Assembly (NCBI GenBank): GCA_050008495.1
Contig: JBEKMN010000044.1
Coordinates: 1 to 64,000 of the forward strand
Origin: CAVROP01 sp050008495
Lineage (GTDB): Bacteria > Acidobacteriota > Terriglobia > UBA7540
DNA: 64,000 bases
Direction: 5' to 3'
The notes below the pieces were generated by a model. That model did not search any database and was not told the DNA's origin. It saw only the letters and a program-made list of their open reading frames with translations. The translations under genes and the position numbers were made by a program. Below, piece by piece: positions 45,714 through 55,075 of the stretch. Position 1 is the stretch's first letter, and each line of letters begins with the position of its first letter.

Positions 45714-46172
45714 ATGTCTGACAGATGGGTTTTCCTTATCGCATTTCTTACCGTGATTGTGATTGTCGCCGGGGCTTTCGCCATGCCCCACTACTTCAGC
45801 TTTGAGATCTTGAAATCCTTGATCTACCTGGCCATCGCCTTACTCGTCTTCTTTGGCGAAGACCGTTTCAGTTATATGCTGGGGATCGTCACGCCGCCGC
45901 TGCGGTTTATACTGGCCATCCTGTTGGGCGGCTTCTTCGGCGAGTTCGGTGTCCTGTTCGGCTCCCTGACGGGAAAACCTACGCCGCCGATGGATACTCC
46001 GCTCCACGGCTTGTCAATCCTGATGGAGATTCTGCTTGCCGTGGTTTGCTATCGAGCCTGGCGTAAGCAGGTGACCGGGAAATTCCTCGGGAAGACGTTC
46101 GGGATTTGCGTGGCCGTAGCGGTCGGCTACGACGTGCTCCTGGCGGGTTGGTACTTCACACACCCGATGTGA
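45714..46172 (+). CDS. Integral membrane protein, 152 aa
   Basis: Four hydrophobic segments (about residues 6-26, 30-48, 60-85 and 105-145 with a break). No family recognised. Conserved-looking loop LTGKPTPPMDTPLHG. Start supported by AAGGAG 7 nt upstream. The esterase gene converges on it with a 9-bp gap. Confidence 0.7.
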   Translation: MSDRWVFLIAFLTVIVIVAGAFAMPHYFSFEILKSLIYLAIALLVFFGEDRFSYMLGIVTPPLRFILAILLGGFFGEFGVLFGSLTGKPTPPMDTPLHGLSILMEILLAVVCYRAWRKQVTGKFLGKTFGICVAVAVGYDVLLAGWYFTHPM

Positions 46173-46181
46173 GCGCGGCGC

Positions 46182-47912
46182 TCAATTGTATTTCCACGCC
46201 GTGGCGGCCTCGCCTGCGGGCGCGTTCTTGGTGATGTGATCAGCCATGGTGCGAATCAGGTTTTCCTGCGTCAGGGATTGCCAGCCGTGGCCCTTCTCAG
46301 GGCGCCCGAACTCAAAGCTGCCTTCGTAATGCGGGTCGCGCGTGGTTTTGAGGAAGTCCTGCAAATCATAAACAGCGAGATTGAGATAAAAGTTGTCCAT
46401 ATCGCCGACGTCGAGGTGAATCTTTCCCACGAGTTGCGGCCCGATACGCGGCCAATTCTGTTTGAGGTACGCGGTGAGGTCGTAGCCGTGGTCGCGCATG
46501 TAGTCTGCGACGCCGCGATCGATCTTGCCGGTCAGCTTATCCCACAGGGGCTTGGGATAACCGTCGTCGCCCACCGGTCCGTAGGCCGCCTCCCAGATTT
46601 CCAGTTGCTGGGCGGAGCGCCCGTGGCTGCCCAGCACCGCTTCGAGCCGGCTCATCTCCGCCATGGTCGTTTCCACCTGGCCTTCGGCGGTGCGCATCAG
46701 CGGCCGCCAGGCCCGCAGCCAGGTGTGGCCCGGCTCGAAAAAGGCATTATCATCTTTGTATATATTCACGAGCTGATAATGCTCGAAGCTAATAGGATCG
46801 GGGTAAAGGGTCCAGGTGCCGTCAAAGAAGTCCGGATGATAAAGCTGCAGCGCCAGCGACTCCCAGCCGCCTGTCGAGCCGCCCGAAAGCACGCGCGCGT
46901 AAGGCTTGCGGATCATGCGGAAGTGCGTCTCAAGGTAGGGGATCAGTTCGGTCAGGATCGCGTCGCCGTAGGGGCCGTTGTTAACGGAGTTCACAGCGTA
47001 CGAGTCGTCAAAATAAGGCGTGGGGTGTTGAAAGGTCACGATCAGCATGCGGGGAAAATTGCCGGAGCCCCATGCCTGATAAAATTCGTAGCCGCTTTCG
47101 CGATTGTACTGAGCGAGGCGGACTTTGGCGAGCTCGGACGATCCCTCATTGCGGGTGGTGAATCCCATGGGCGGGCGGAGGCCGAAATGGCCCTGCTCGT
47201 AGAGCACCGGATAAGATACGGAGGGATGTGAGTCGTATCCTTTGGGCAACAGCACCGTGGCCCCGAGATAAATCGGCTGGCCCCAGAATTTCGTCAGCAG
47301 GTTGCTCTGAATCTTAATGTGCTTCACCCACTCGGTGTCGAGGGGGATTTCTACCGGCGGGATCACCTTCGCCAGGCTGAGACGGACGTCGTAGCCGGCG
47401 TTGGGATCGAGGTGCACCTTCTGAACTTCGCTGTAGAGGTTGCCGGGGGAGCGGTTGAACTGCTGGCCCTCCCACTGGTCGAGGTGGACCCAAATGGTAT
47501 GCCCGTCGCCGCGGTGGCACTGCGTATAAATATTCAGGAGCGCCTGAACGTAATAATCGCCGGCGGGAATATCGGCGAGGCTCGAGGGCGGGTAACCGAG
47601 CGTCGCGCCGTCAATCATAGCCGTCTGGCCGGGCCTGAGTTGGTCGACGTCTGCGCCGAACAGCGGCGACGCGTCGCCCCAGAAGCCGACCTGCGACCGT
47701 GGTTCCGGCGTTTCGCGGTTCGAAATCACCACAAAAACGCGGCCGGTGATGGGCTCAGCGTGAGTGGAAGCTGCAAAAGAGATTTGGAATCTCAGAGAGG
47801 GCGGCGCGGGCCACGCGGCGACGGGCATGACCAGTGCGCACCAGGCCACGATCGCGACAACTGCAACGTTAAGACCGGAAAACCTGTTTGGATCAGTTCG
47901 CCTCAAGTACAC
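46182..47912 (-). CDS. Secreted esterase-like alpha/beta hydrolase, 576 aa
   Basis: GTG start and signal-like N-terminus (VAVVAIVAWCALVMPVAAW). A ~200-residue N-terminal beta region precedes a putative-esterase (esterase D type) domain with nucleophile elbow SGGSTGGWES and a late His in KGHGWQSL. An Asp in VGDMDNFYL may complete the triad. Probably acts on acylated sugars or peptides outside the cell. It may belong with the GH127 and transglutaminase genes as secreted degradative functions, though not co-transcribed. Confidence 0.8.
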   Translation of the reverse strand: MYLRRTDPNRFSGLNVAVVAIVAWCALVMPVAAWPAPPSLRFQISFAASTHAEPITGRVFVVISNRETPEPRSQVGFWGDASPLFGADVDQLRPGQTAMIDGATLGYPPSSLADIPAGDYYVQALLNIYTQCHRGDGHTIWVHLDQWEGQQFNRSPGNLYSEVQKVHLDPNAGYDVRLSLAKVIPPVEIPLDTEWVKHIKIQSNLLTKFWGQPIYLGATVLLPKGYDSHPSVSYPVLYEQGHFGLRPPMGFTTRNEGSSELAKVRLAQYNRESGYEFYQAWGSGNFPRMLIVTFQHPTPYFDDSYAVNSVNNGPYGDAILTELIPYLETHFRMIRKPYARVLSGGSTGGWESLALQLYHPDFFDGTWTLYPDPISFEHYQLVNIYKDDNAFFEPGHTWLRAWRPLMRTAEGQVETTMAEMSRLEAVLGSHGRSAQQLEIWEAAYGPVGDDGYPKPLWDKLTGKIDRGVADYMRDHGYDLTAYLKQNWPRIGPQLVGKIHLDVGDMDNFYLNLAVYDLQDFLKTTRDPHYEGSFEFGRPEKGHGWQSLTQENLIRTMADHITKNAPAGEAATAWKYN

Positions 47913-48964
47913 CCCCGTCGAAAACTGTGCTTGCTGACACGCAAGAACCGCATCAGTCGCAACATCTCAAAAACTTAAGTCATTTGTTTTCAAGTACTCC
48001 TTGGCTTTGTTTCCACGCTTTTCGCGGTTTGCCGCGCTTTATCGCGCACCCCGGTTTGGCTCCGCGTCAAACTAGCCGCGGCAGCATCCCACTCCCCGAA
48101 TAAATACGACGCGGGGGCGATTCATACAATCGCTTGAAACACGTGTTTGAAACACTCGTTCTAAACTCGAAGCTGGCACGTCTTGGGTTCGTTTCGATAC
48201 TGACTTCCTTTGTTTTCAAAGACTTCTTGGCTTTGTTTCCTCCGTTTTTGCATATCGTCACAGTCCCTCGGACACGACCGGCCGAGCGCGAGGCAGTGTC
48301 CGGGAAAACCGAAACAGCTCTCGCCGATACGCAAAGCAGAAGTCTCCGTTCTTCGTCGCGACCTTGGCCTAGATTGCGGCTTCGCGTCAAACCGGGCTGC
48401 CTATCCGTGGGACTCCGACGTGGCACGACCACCCCCAACCCCTCCTTAACCAAGGAGGGGAACCCGCCCAGCAATTCCCCTCCTCCATGAGGGGAGGTGG
48501 TGCAGCCGTGGGGCTGGTTAGCTGGAGTCGAGACCAAACCAGCACCTGCTTGCCTCAACCACCCCGCCTTACCTTCCCGTCCGAGCATCCCCTCGCTCCC
48601 CTGCGACAAAACGTCCAACATCGACGACTACCATAGGCTATCATAGCCCAGGTCTGTTGTCAAGCGAAAAATGCAGGTGACGCGCCGGGGAGTTTGTTTT
48701 TCCCGTTCCGGGGACAAGATTCCGGCCCAATGGAACTGTGTGGCCGCAGGGCACCTCGGGCGGCGTTACCATGGTAAGTTCACGAAGCTTGTCTGTCTGA
48801 TGGGCCCCCACCCAAAGTCCTGCGAATGGCGCATACATAGAAGAAACGGAAGTGTGCGCTTTACGCAAGCCTCGGGGGTGTGCGATGATTAGCACCCGGC
48901 AGACGGTCGGCTCCTGATCGTGAACGACAAGCATGCGGTCAAAGAAAGCCAAAGGAGGGTTTCC
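47913..48964. other. 1-kb gene-free region rich in repeats
   Basis: No convincing gene. It contains two ~40-bp copies of a TTTGTTTTCAA...CTTGGCTTTGTTTCC segment (47990 and 48208) and the CCCCTCCT palindromes near 48440. The promoter of the band-7 lipoprotein gene should lie at its right end. Confidence 0.5.
48438..48500. repeat. CCCCTCCT...AGGAGGGG dispersed palindromes, second site
   Basis: CCCCTCCTTAACCAAGGAGGGG followed by CCCCTCCTCCATGAGGGGAGG. Same family and pairwise layout as at 39880-39955. Confidence 0.75.
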
Positions 48965-49771
48965 ATGAATCGAATTTCGCTGATCGGATTGATATTCCTC
49001 TTGACACTACAGACTGCATGCAGCATTTACACACCGGATGCCGGCCACGAAGTCGTTTTGGTCGAGAAGCCGTATTTCATCGGTCACGGTGGGGTCGATC
49101 CCGAATCCGTCAAGACCGGCAGGACCTATGCTGCACTTTCCACGGAAGGCGTGGACGTTTACATGCAGCCCAAGAAGTACGAAACTGAAATGACGGATAT
49201 GATGACCTCCGATGGTGTCCCGATTACTTTCCACGCTATCGCCATTCTCCAGGTGACAGATTCCGTGCAACTCATCAAGAACTTCGGTCCAGATTGGTAC
49301 CAAAATAACATCGAGGAGCAGTTCAAGACCATGGTGAGGCAGGCAGTGAGAAAGCACGGAATGAACGAAACGGCTATCTCCACTACGGCCCTGGACGCAA
49401 TCGACAATGAGATCCGCGATGTGCTTGTGGCATTTTTGAAGGAGAAGAATCTGCCGGTCAAATTGGTGACAATGACGGTAGGCAAGGCTAACCCGCCCGA
49501 CTCAGTGAAGCACCAGAGAATCGAAACGGCTACTCAGGAGCAGAGAATTCAAACCGAGAATCAGCGCAAGCTCGCTGAAGACCAGAGGCTCATGGCAGAA
49601 ACAAGTCGGGCTGCTGCCGACAACGCATACCGCGAACACATGGGCCTGTCTCCCGAGCAGTTTATTGCGCTCGAAAGAATCCACATGGAGGCAGAGGTCT
49701 GCGGAGAAAAGGGCAAAGCCACATGTACATTCATCCAAAACGGCGCCACACCGGTTCTTAACGTCAGATAG
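48965..49771 (+). CDS. Band-7/SPFH-like lipoprotein, 268 aa
   Basis: Lipoprotein signal with lipobox LQTAC. The mature protein begins like an SPFH domain (HEVVLVEKPYFIGHGGVD, RTYAALSTEGVDVYMQP, VPITFHAIAILQVTD) and continues as a charged coiled coil (EQRIQTENQRKLAEDQRLMAE). SPFH proteins are normally anchored by a membrane helix in the cytoplasm; a lipid-anchored periplasmic form is uncommon. GGAGGG is 6 nt before the ATG. No protease partner gene is nearby. Confidence 0.85.
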   Translation: MNRISLIGLIFLLTLQTACSIYTPDAGHEVVLVEKPYFIGHGGVDPESVKTGRTYAALSTEGVDVYMQPKKYETEMTDMMTSDGVPITFHAIAILQVTDSVQLIKNFGPDWYQNNIEEQFKTMVRQAVRKHGMNETAISTTALDAIDNEIRDVLVAFLKEKNLPVKLVTMTVGKANPPDSVKHQRIETATQEQRIQTENQRKLAEDQRLMAETSRAAADNAYREHMGLSPEQFIALERIHMEAEVCGEKGKATCTFIQNGATPVLNVR

Positions 49772-49899
49772 TTGTGAAAGCGAGAACCCTTGCGTAAAAT
49801 ACATACTTCCCAAAAGAAATGTATGCGCCAAGCACGGTACCAACCACCTCAATTTTCCTTTGATTGCTTTTCGCCTTCCAAGGGAGTAAGCTACACGCC

Positions 49900-50205
49900 G
49901 TGGCCACTTCGCCCCAAGTGACGCGCCGGCGTTCCGAGCGGAAGATCGCAAAAATAGCTATAGTCGTGTTTGTCGACCACGAGCATGAGCCGGGAGGAAG
50001 CGACGCTTACACCGTGGACGTCTCGACGCTGGGGGCAAGAATCCAGTCTGAGCTGTCGCTGACGCCGGGGCAGATGGTGGAAGTTGTTCCTGTCAACGGC
50101 TCTGAGCCTGTGACGGCCCGGGTAGTTTGGGTAGGAAGGCCGGCTTCAGAACTGCAAGGACAAGCAGGGCTTGAGTTCCTCGATCCCTTCAACCTAACCA
50201 CATGA
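49900..50205 (+). CDS. PilZ-domain c-di-GMP-binding protein, 101 aa
   Basis: Single PilZ domain with both ligand motifs: RRRSER (R-x3-R) near the N-terminus and DVSTLGARI (D-x-S-x2-G). It should bind cyclic di-GMP and act as a switch by protein contact. The start is probably GTG 49900; a TTG at 49864 is possible. Its stop overlaps the aldolase-family ATG (50202), so the two are coupled. Confidence 0.85.
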   Translation: MATSPQVTRRRSERKIAKIAIVVFVDHEHEPGGSDAYTVDVSTLGARIQSELSLTPGQMVEVVPVNGSEPVTARVVWVGRPASELQGQAGLEFLDPFNLTT

Positions 50206-51482
50206 CGTTTGTGCATCCGCGCGATGAACTCCTGGCCGTCATGGAGCGGATCTATGACTACCGCATGACGACCACTTCCGGCGGCAACCTGTCTCTGCGC
50301 GCCGAAGAGGGGGACGTTTGGATTACCCCGACGCGGGTCGACAAGGGGAACTTGCGGCGCGAGGACATCGTGCTGGTGCGCGGCGATGGGAGACTGGAAG
50401 GGCGCCATCCGCCGTCTTCGGAGCTTCCGCTGCATCTGGCCATCTACCGGGCGAGGCCGGAACTGCGCGGAATCGTTCATGCCCATCCGGTGGCGCTGGT
50501 GGCCTTCAGCCTGGTTCATGATGTGCCCAACACCCGCCTTTTTCACAAAGCCAGGACAGTCTGCGGGGAGGTGGGGTTCGCCCCCTACGCACTACCAGGG
50601 AGCGAGGCCTTAGCGCGGAATGTGGCGGAAGCCTATCGACCCGGTGGCTACTGCGCCATCCTCGAGAATCACGGCGTGGTGACCGCCGGCGAGAATCTCC
50701 GGGAAGCGTTCCATCGCTTCGAGACCCTCGAGTTTTCGGGCAAGACAATCATTGAAGCCCGGCGACTTGGAAACATTCGATACTTGACCGACGAGGAGAT
50801 CGAACTGGCGGAACAGCGCGCACCGGGATTGCCGGAGTTGGAGAGACCGGCTCCCACAAGCCTCGAAAAGGAGCTGCGGCAGCGGCTTTGCGAGTTCGTG
50901 CGCAGAGCTTATCGCCAGCGCTTGTTCATCAGCACGCAGGGCAGTTTTTCCGTGCGGCTCGACGAGTTTTCATTCTTGATAACGCCCTTCCAGGTCGATC
51001 GCGGCGAGTTGGATGAGGAAAACCTGGTGCTGGTAAGCCATGGAAAATCGGAGGCGGGCAAGCTGCCCAGCCTGGCTACGGGCAATCACGAGGCCATCTA
51101 CCGGCAGCATCCCAAAGTCCATGCCGTCATCAATGCGTATCCCGTTCATGCGACGGCTTTCAGTGTGACAGGCGTCCCGCTTGACACTCGGACTATTCCG
51201 GAAAGCTACCTGGTGTTGCGGCAAATCAGGCAGGTGAAGTACGGAATACAGTTTCAAAATTGCGAGGAACTGGCCCGGCAGGTGTCTCCGCGCCAGCCGG
51301 TGGCGATCCTCGAGAACGACGGCGTGCTGGTGATTGGCTCCGATATCCTCGAAGCCTACGACCGCCTGGAGGTTCTCGAATCCACGGCGGAAGCGATCCT
51401 CAACTGCCGCGCCATCGGCGAACTGGCGCCCATGCCCGAGGAAGCTACTCGGCAACTGGAAAAGACGTTCCTATCGTCCTGA
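50202..51482 (+). CDS. Tandem class II aldolase/adducin-domain protein, 426 aa
   Basis: Two aldolase-II domains in one chain. The first (~8-205) keeps the active-site pattern TTSGGNLS, HAHP (zinc His) and AILENHG (third His). The second (~222-415) is degenerate: STQGSFS, NAYPVHA in place of HAHP, and AILENDG. The second copy thus lacks zinc ligands and may be structural. Single-domain relatives are fuculose/ribulose-phosphate aldolases and epimerases. It overlaps the PilZ stop codon. Substrate unknown. Confidence 0.85.
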   Translation: MTFVHPRDELLAVMERIYDYRMTTTSGGNLSLRAEEGDVWITPTRVDKGNLRREDIVLVRGDGRLEGRHPPSSELPLHLAIYRARPELRGIVHAHPVALVAFSLVHDVPNTRLFHKARTVCGEVGFAPYALPGSEALARNVAEAYRPGGYCAILENHGVVTAGENLREAFHRFETLEFSGKTIIEARRLGNIRYLTDEEIELAEQRAPGLPELERPAPTSLEKELRQRLCEFVRRAYRQRLFISTQGSFSVRLDEFSFLITPFQVDRGELDEENLVLVSHGKSEAGKLPSLATGNHEAIYRQHPKVHAVINAYPVHATAFSVTGVPLDTRTIPESYLVLRQIRQVKYGIQFQNCEELARQVSPRQPVAILENDGVLVIGSDILEAYDRLEVLESTAEAILNCRAIGELAPMPEEATRQLEKTFLSS

Positions 51483-51497
51483 GTCCCTTCCCCATGT

Positions 51498-51737
51498 TTT
51501 GTCATTCCGAGCGATCATGGGTTTTCGACCCACCGGAAGGGATGAAATCTACATGCGTCGTCACCCCCGCGAAAGCGGGGGTCCATTGTTGCTCCGGCGC
51601 ACAATGGATTCCCGCTTTCGCGGGAATGAGGTGATTTTCGAGAGCGATGCGAGGAATCTTGGTCTGAATCCAAGCGCTTCGGCCGATTCCGGTCGGCAGA
51701 GCGAGATTCCTCACTCCGCTCGGAATGACATGGCTTT
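51498..51737. repeat. Nested composite of two dispersed palindrome families
   Basis: GTCATTCCGAGCG at 51501 and CGCTCGGAATGAC at ~51718-51730 bound an inner palindrome (GTCACCCCCGCGAAAGCGGG...CCCGCTTTCGCGGGAATGA, 51557-51630) of the family at 28548, plus a further GCGAGGAATCTTGG / GAGATTCCTC pair. One family appears inserted inside the other. Confidence 0.8.
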
Positions 51738-51757
51738 TGCGCGCACGGGGCAGGCGA

Positions 51758-53338
51758 TTAGTCTTCTCGCCGCAGGACCTTGCCGTAGTCAACTTGAAAT
51801 GTCGGACTCGCTCGCGTTCCGGTGATCTTGAGGGGCACGACCGTTCCCGCGCCATTACGTTCGAATAGCCGATCGACCGGTTTCAGGAGCAACGATTTGA
51901 TGCCGCGGGTAGTTTGCGAGACTCTTGCCTGGAGGCGGAGATCGCCATGAAAATCCAGCGCTTGGTTCGTCAAGCCGAAGGCGCCCTGGAGGTGTAACGA
52001 AGCCCCCGGAAGACTGAAGATGAGCCTGGGAAACGTTGCCTGGCTCTGGGCCAGCGAGAATCTTCCGGCCAAATCGAATGGGGTGTTTTGGATCTCTTGA
52101 TCGCCGGGCTTCCCCTGGCCACGCCGGCTGAGGCCGGTGATTTTGGCCTCCGTCTGGGGGTCGGTAAACCGCGCGGACTGAACGTCGTAGCTGCCATCCA
52201 GTTTCAGCCGCTTGGCGATGACCTCCTCGCCAGGGTGAAGATCTAACTTCGTCTGGAGGCTCAAGGCGCCGGTTAGAGACGGCGTGGACGACTTCAGTGC
52301 CAGGCGGAGAAAGTCCTCCAGCCGGGCAGGCCCCGCGGTCACATCGAGAAGTATGAATCGACCTTTCCCTTCCGGGACGCGGGCCACCCGGCCGCGCGCA
52401 AGGATCTTCGACCCGAGCAATTGAGCGTCGACGCGCTGCAAGAGAACGTCGCCGCTGACTCCATCGACAACGGCGCTGAACTGAGTCTTCAGGGGCACTC
52501 GATTGCCGCTGATCCCAAGATCGAAATCGGGAGTATCAGTCTCACCCTGCACCTTGATCTCGCTCAACACACCATCGTATTTGCCGAGGGAGGTGAGCGT
52601 TCCGCCCAAGCCTCGAATGGTGGAGAGGTCCGCATTCGCGAACCGATAGCTTCCGGAGACTGGGGTCAGAGACGGCTCGGACGAATTCCAAGGCCCGAAC
52701 AGCCCCTTGGATTGGATCTGCCCGACGGGCACGGGATTGGTCAAGGTAACTTGGAAAGACATCGGTTGGCCAACTCCCACCGATTCCATCTTGAGCTTGT
52801 GAATGTCGAACTCGTGGGGAAGCTTTTGCGGGTTCGAGGAGACGATCTTCAGCACGGCGTCGTCGGCAAGAATCTCGTCCAGCAGGAAAGTGGTTGTGGA
52901 GGCTTTCTGTTGTTGCGGCGGTTGCCGCTGCGGCTTGTTGGTCACGGCCTGTTTCGAGCGAGGAGGAATGATAAGCACCAAACCTTCCAGCCGTACCCGC
53001 CCGAAGTGCCTCGGTTGGCGCATCAGGCCGAGCCAATTCCCCGATGCCGAAAACTTCCGGATACTGGCGAGTGGAGTCGGCCCGGATGGCCCCTGACGAT
53101 TCAGGGCCAGTCCCTCACCAGTAATGCTCACTTCAGGAAAAAACGCGACGTCGAAGTTCTTCAGCTCAACCTCGCACTGGTAGCGTTTTTCGAGGCTCTG
53201 GATAACCCACTCGCGGCTGAAGGGTGAGGAACGCCAAAAATAGACCGACAGGACGACGGCAGCGATCAGCGGCACGCCTAGAATAATGATAATGAGCGTC
53301 AGCACCCTGCGCCGGGTCTTCGACCGATTGGACTGCAT
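51758..53338 (-). CDS. AsmA-family membrane-anchored protein, 526 aa
   Basis: N-terminal membrane helix (VLTLIIIILGVPLIAAVVLSVYF) followed by the AsmA start pattern (LEKRYQCEVELKNFDVAFFPEVSITGEGLAL), then extended beta-rich sequence to the end, ending in KITGTRASPTFQVDYG. AsmA-like proteins bridge inner and outer membrane in lipid transport. Length suits a smaller family member. It is divergent from the HEAT gene. Confidence 0.85.
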   Translation of the reverse strand: MQSNRSKTRRRVLTLIIIILGVPLIAAVVLSVYFWRSSPFSREWVIQSLEKRYQCEVELKNFDVAFFPEVSITGEGLALNRQGPSGPTPLASIRKFSASGNWLGLMRQPRHFGRVRLEGLVLIIPPRSKQAVTNKPQRQPPQQQKASTTTFLLDEILADDAVLKIVSSNPQKLPHEFDIHKLKMESVGVGQPMSFQVTLTNPVPVGQIQSKGLFGPWNSSEPSLTPVSGSYRFANADLSTIRGLGGTLTSLGKYDGVLSEIKVQGETDTPDFDLGISGNRVPLKTQFSAVVDGVSGDVLLQRVDAQLLGSKILARGRVARVPEGKGRFILLDVTAGPARLEDFLRLALKSSTPSLTGALSLQTKLDLHPGEEVIAKRLKLDGSYDVQSARFTDPQTEAKITGLSRRGQGKPGDQEIQNTPFDLAGRFSLAQSQATFPRLIFSLPGASLHLQGAFGLTNQALDFHGDLRLQARVSQTTRGIKSLLLKPVDRLFERNGAGTVVPLKITGTRASPTFQVDYGKVLRRED

Positions 53339-53432
53339 GGGCCCCCCTGCTTTCGCGTCTTTGGCTTAGACGTATAATATACTAGATGTGACGTTGGGCC
53401 GCTGTAATGATAGCGATTCTGAGATTGAGTCG

Positions 53433-54836
53433 ATGAGGCGATCCCCGAAACCAGCATTGGCAAGCATACTTTTCTTGGTCTTCTTCAACGCATCCCTTCT
53501 CCTTGCTCAGACGGCAACCTCCACACCGGCTTCGAGTTCCCAGGCCGCGGCGCCCGCTGCGGCGGAAGGCAACGTCATGATCGAAGAGTTGAAGAGCCCC
53601 AATGCCGGGACGCGCGCCAAGGCGGCGCGTGAGTTGGGTAAAGCCCAGGATGTGTCAGGCCTACCTGCCCTGGCTGAGGCAGTCTCGGACCCGAGCGACA
53701 AAGTTCGCCGCGAGGTAGTTCTTGCGCTGGCGCAAATGCATCAGCCGGAAGTCCTGGATGCGCTCATTAAGGCTACTCGGGACAATAATGAAGAGATCAG
53801 CGTTCTCGCGGTGCAATCGTTGGTAGGGTACTATACCGGGAACGTCCCTAGCCCTGGATTCAGCGGCTTTTTGAAGAAGAATTGGCAGCGCGCCAAGGAG
53901 CACTTCAACCCGGACACCACCCGGATCGACCCCGGCGTGTACGTAGACCCCAAAGTGGTTGCGGCCTTGGACGCGGCGCTGAAAAGCACACGTTCAATCC
54001 GCGCCTCCTGCGTGGCGGCGAAAGGGCTGGGCATCCTGATCGCTCGCGCGGCGGTCCCGGACTTGGTGGCCGCCGCTCACTCCTCCGACGAAACGCTGTC
54101 TCTCGAGTCTCTCAACGCTCTTTCGAAGATCAAGGATAGGTCGGCCGGGCCGCAACTGGTTGACTTGCTGGACTCCCCTGACAAGGAGATCAAGCAACAG
54201 GCGTCCGTCACGGCCGGCGTCCTGCGCACCAGTCAGGCCCAGCCGAAACTGCGGTACATTTACGAAAACGACGCCGATCCGAAGAGCGAAGAGAAGGCCC
54301 TGGAAGGACTTGCTTACCTGGGGGACGAGGCCTCAGTCCCCGTTTTCACCAGAGCGCTGGGAAGCATCGTTAAGGAGATTCGCACTTCCGCGGCAGAAGG
54401 TCTGGCTCGCGCCCGCGATCCCAAAGTTCTCCCGGACTTGGAAAAGGCCTATGCGGTCGAGAAGGATGCCGGGGCGAGACTGGCTCTTGAATTTGCGATG
54501 TCAGCCCTGGACAAACTCGATTCCTTGAACGACCTCGTGAACCAACTTTCCTCGAGGACGCAATGGGATGTAGCTCAACCTTACCTTATCGAACTGGCGA
54601 GAACGCCCGGTTTCCTTCCCAAATTGTATCCCTATCTTCAAAGCTCCAGCGCCGACGTGAGGAAAAGACTCTGCACAGTGCTGATGTTCGGAGGGGATCA
54701 AACCAGTTTGGACCAACTCGACCGCCTCTCCCACGATCCGAACAGTGACGTCGCGGCCGAAGCGCTCCAAGCGAAGAGCGGTCTGCGCGCAAGGCTCGCA
54801 GCGGCGGGGACAACGGCCGACACCAACCAGCCGTAG
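53433..54836 (+). CDS. Secreted HEAT-repeat protein, 467 aa
   Basis: Signal peptide (ALASILFLVFFNASLLLAQ), an alanine-rich linker, then HEAT/PBS-lyase-like repeats throughout (GTRAKAARELGKAQDVSGLPALAEA, DPSDKVRREVVLALAQM, LPDLEKAYAVEKDAGARLALEFA). It probably works as a protein-binding scaffold in the periplasm. The ATG at 53433 is used; the frame is open from 53388. Confidence 0.8.
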   Translation: MRRSPKPALASILFLVFFNASLLLAQTATSTPASSSQAAAPAAAEGNVMIEELKSPNAGTRAKAARELGKAQDVSGLPALAEAVSDPSDKVRREVVLALAQMHQPEVLDALIKATRDNNEEISVLAVQSLVGYYTGNVPSPGFSGFLKKNWQRAKEHFNPDTTRIDPGVYVDPKVVAALDAALKSTRSIRASCVAAKGLGILIARAAVPDLVAAAHSSDETLSLESLNALSKIKDRSAGPQLVDLLDSPDKEIKQQASVTAGVLRTSQAQPKLRYIYENDADPKSEEKALEGLAYLGDEASVPVFTRALGSIVKEIRTSAAEGLARARDPKVLPDLEKAYAVEKDAGARLALEFAMSALDKLDSLNDLVNQLSSRTQWDVAQPYLIELARTPGFLPKLYPYLQSSSADVRKRLCTVLMFGGDQTSLDQLDRLSHDPNSDVAAEALQAKSGLRARLAAAGTTADTNQP

Positions 54837-55006
54837 ACCGTTCAAGACATCTTCCTCTCCGCGGGCCAGTGTGATTCGTGCGCCTTGGGTGGAATCCACG
54901 GCGTACTACGTGGATAATAGAAAAGCAGGAGACTGGACTCCGGTTTTCGTACGATTGAACGGCCTTGCGAAGGATGCCCTCGTTGCAAACGACCGCACTG
55001 CCCGTA

Positions 55007-55035
55007 TTGAGAACAATCCCCCAGAATGGTACAAT
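55007..55035 (+). promoter_or_regulatory. Sigma-70-type promoter of mqnD
   Basis: TTGAGA (55007-55012), 17-bp spacer, TACAAT (55030-55035). The start codon is 40 nt further on, with GGAGG placed correctly. Confidence 0.6.
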
Positions 55036-55075
55036 GTGAATTGATAATCACGGGCAAATCTCTTGGAGGAAGGTG

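Noticed and set aside
48671..48892. 73-codon plus-strand frame before the lipoprotein gene
   Set aside because: No ribosome-binding site, no motif, and it sits in repeat-rich intergenic DNA.
53361..53380. TATAAT at 53373 as a promoter between the AsmA and HEAT genes
   Set aside because: No acceptable -35 at proper spacing on either strand, so I did not list it as a feature.
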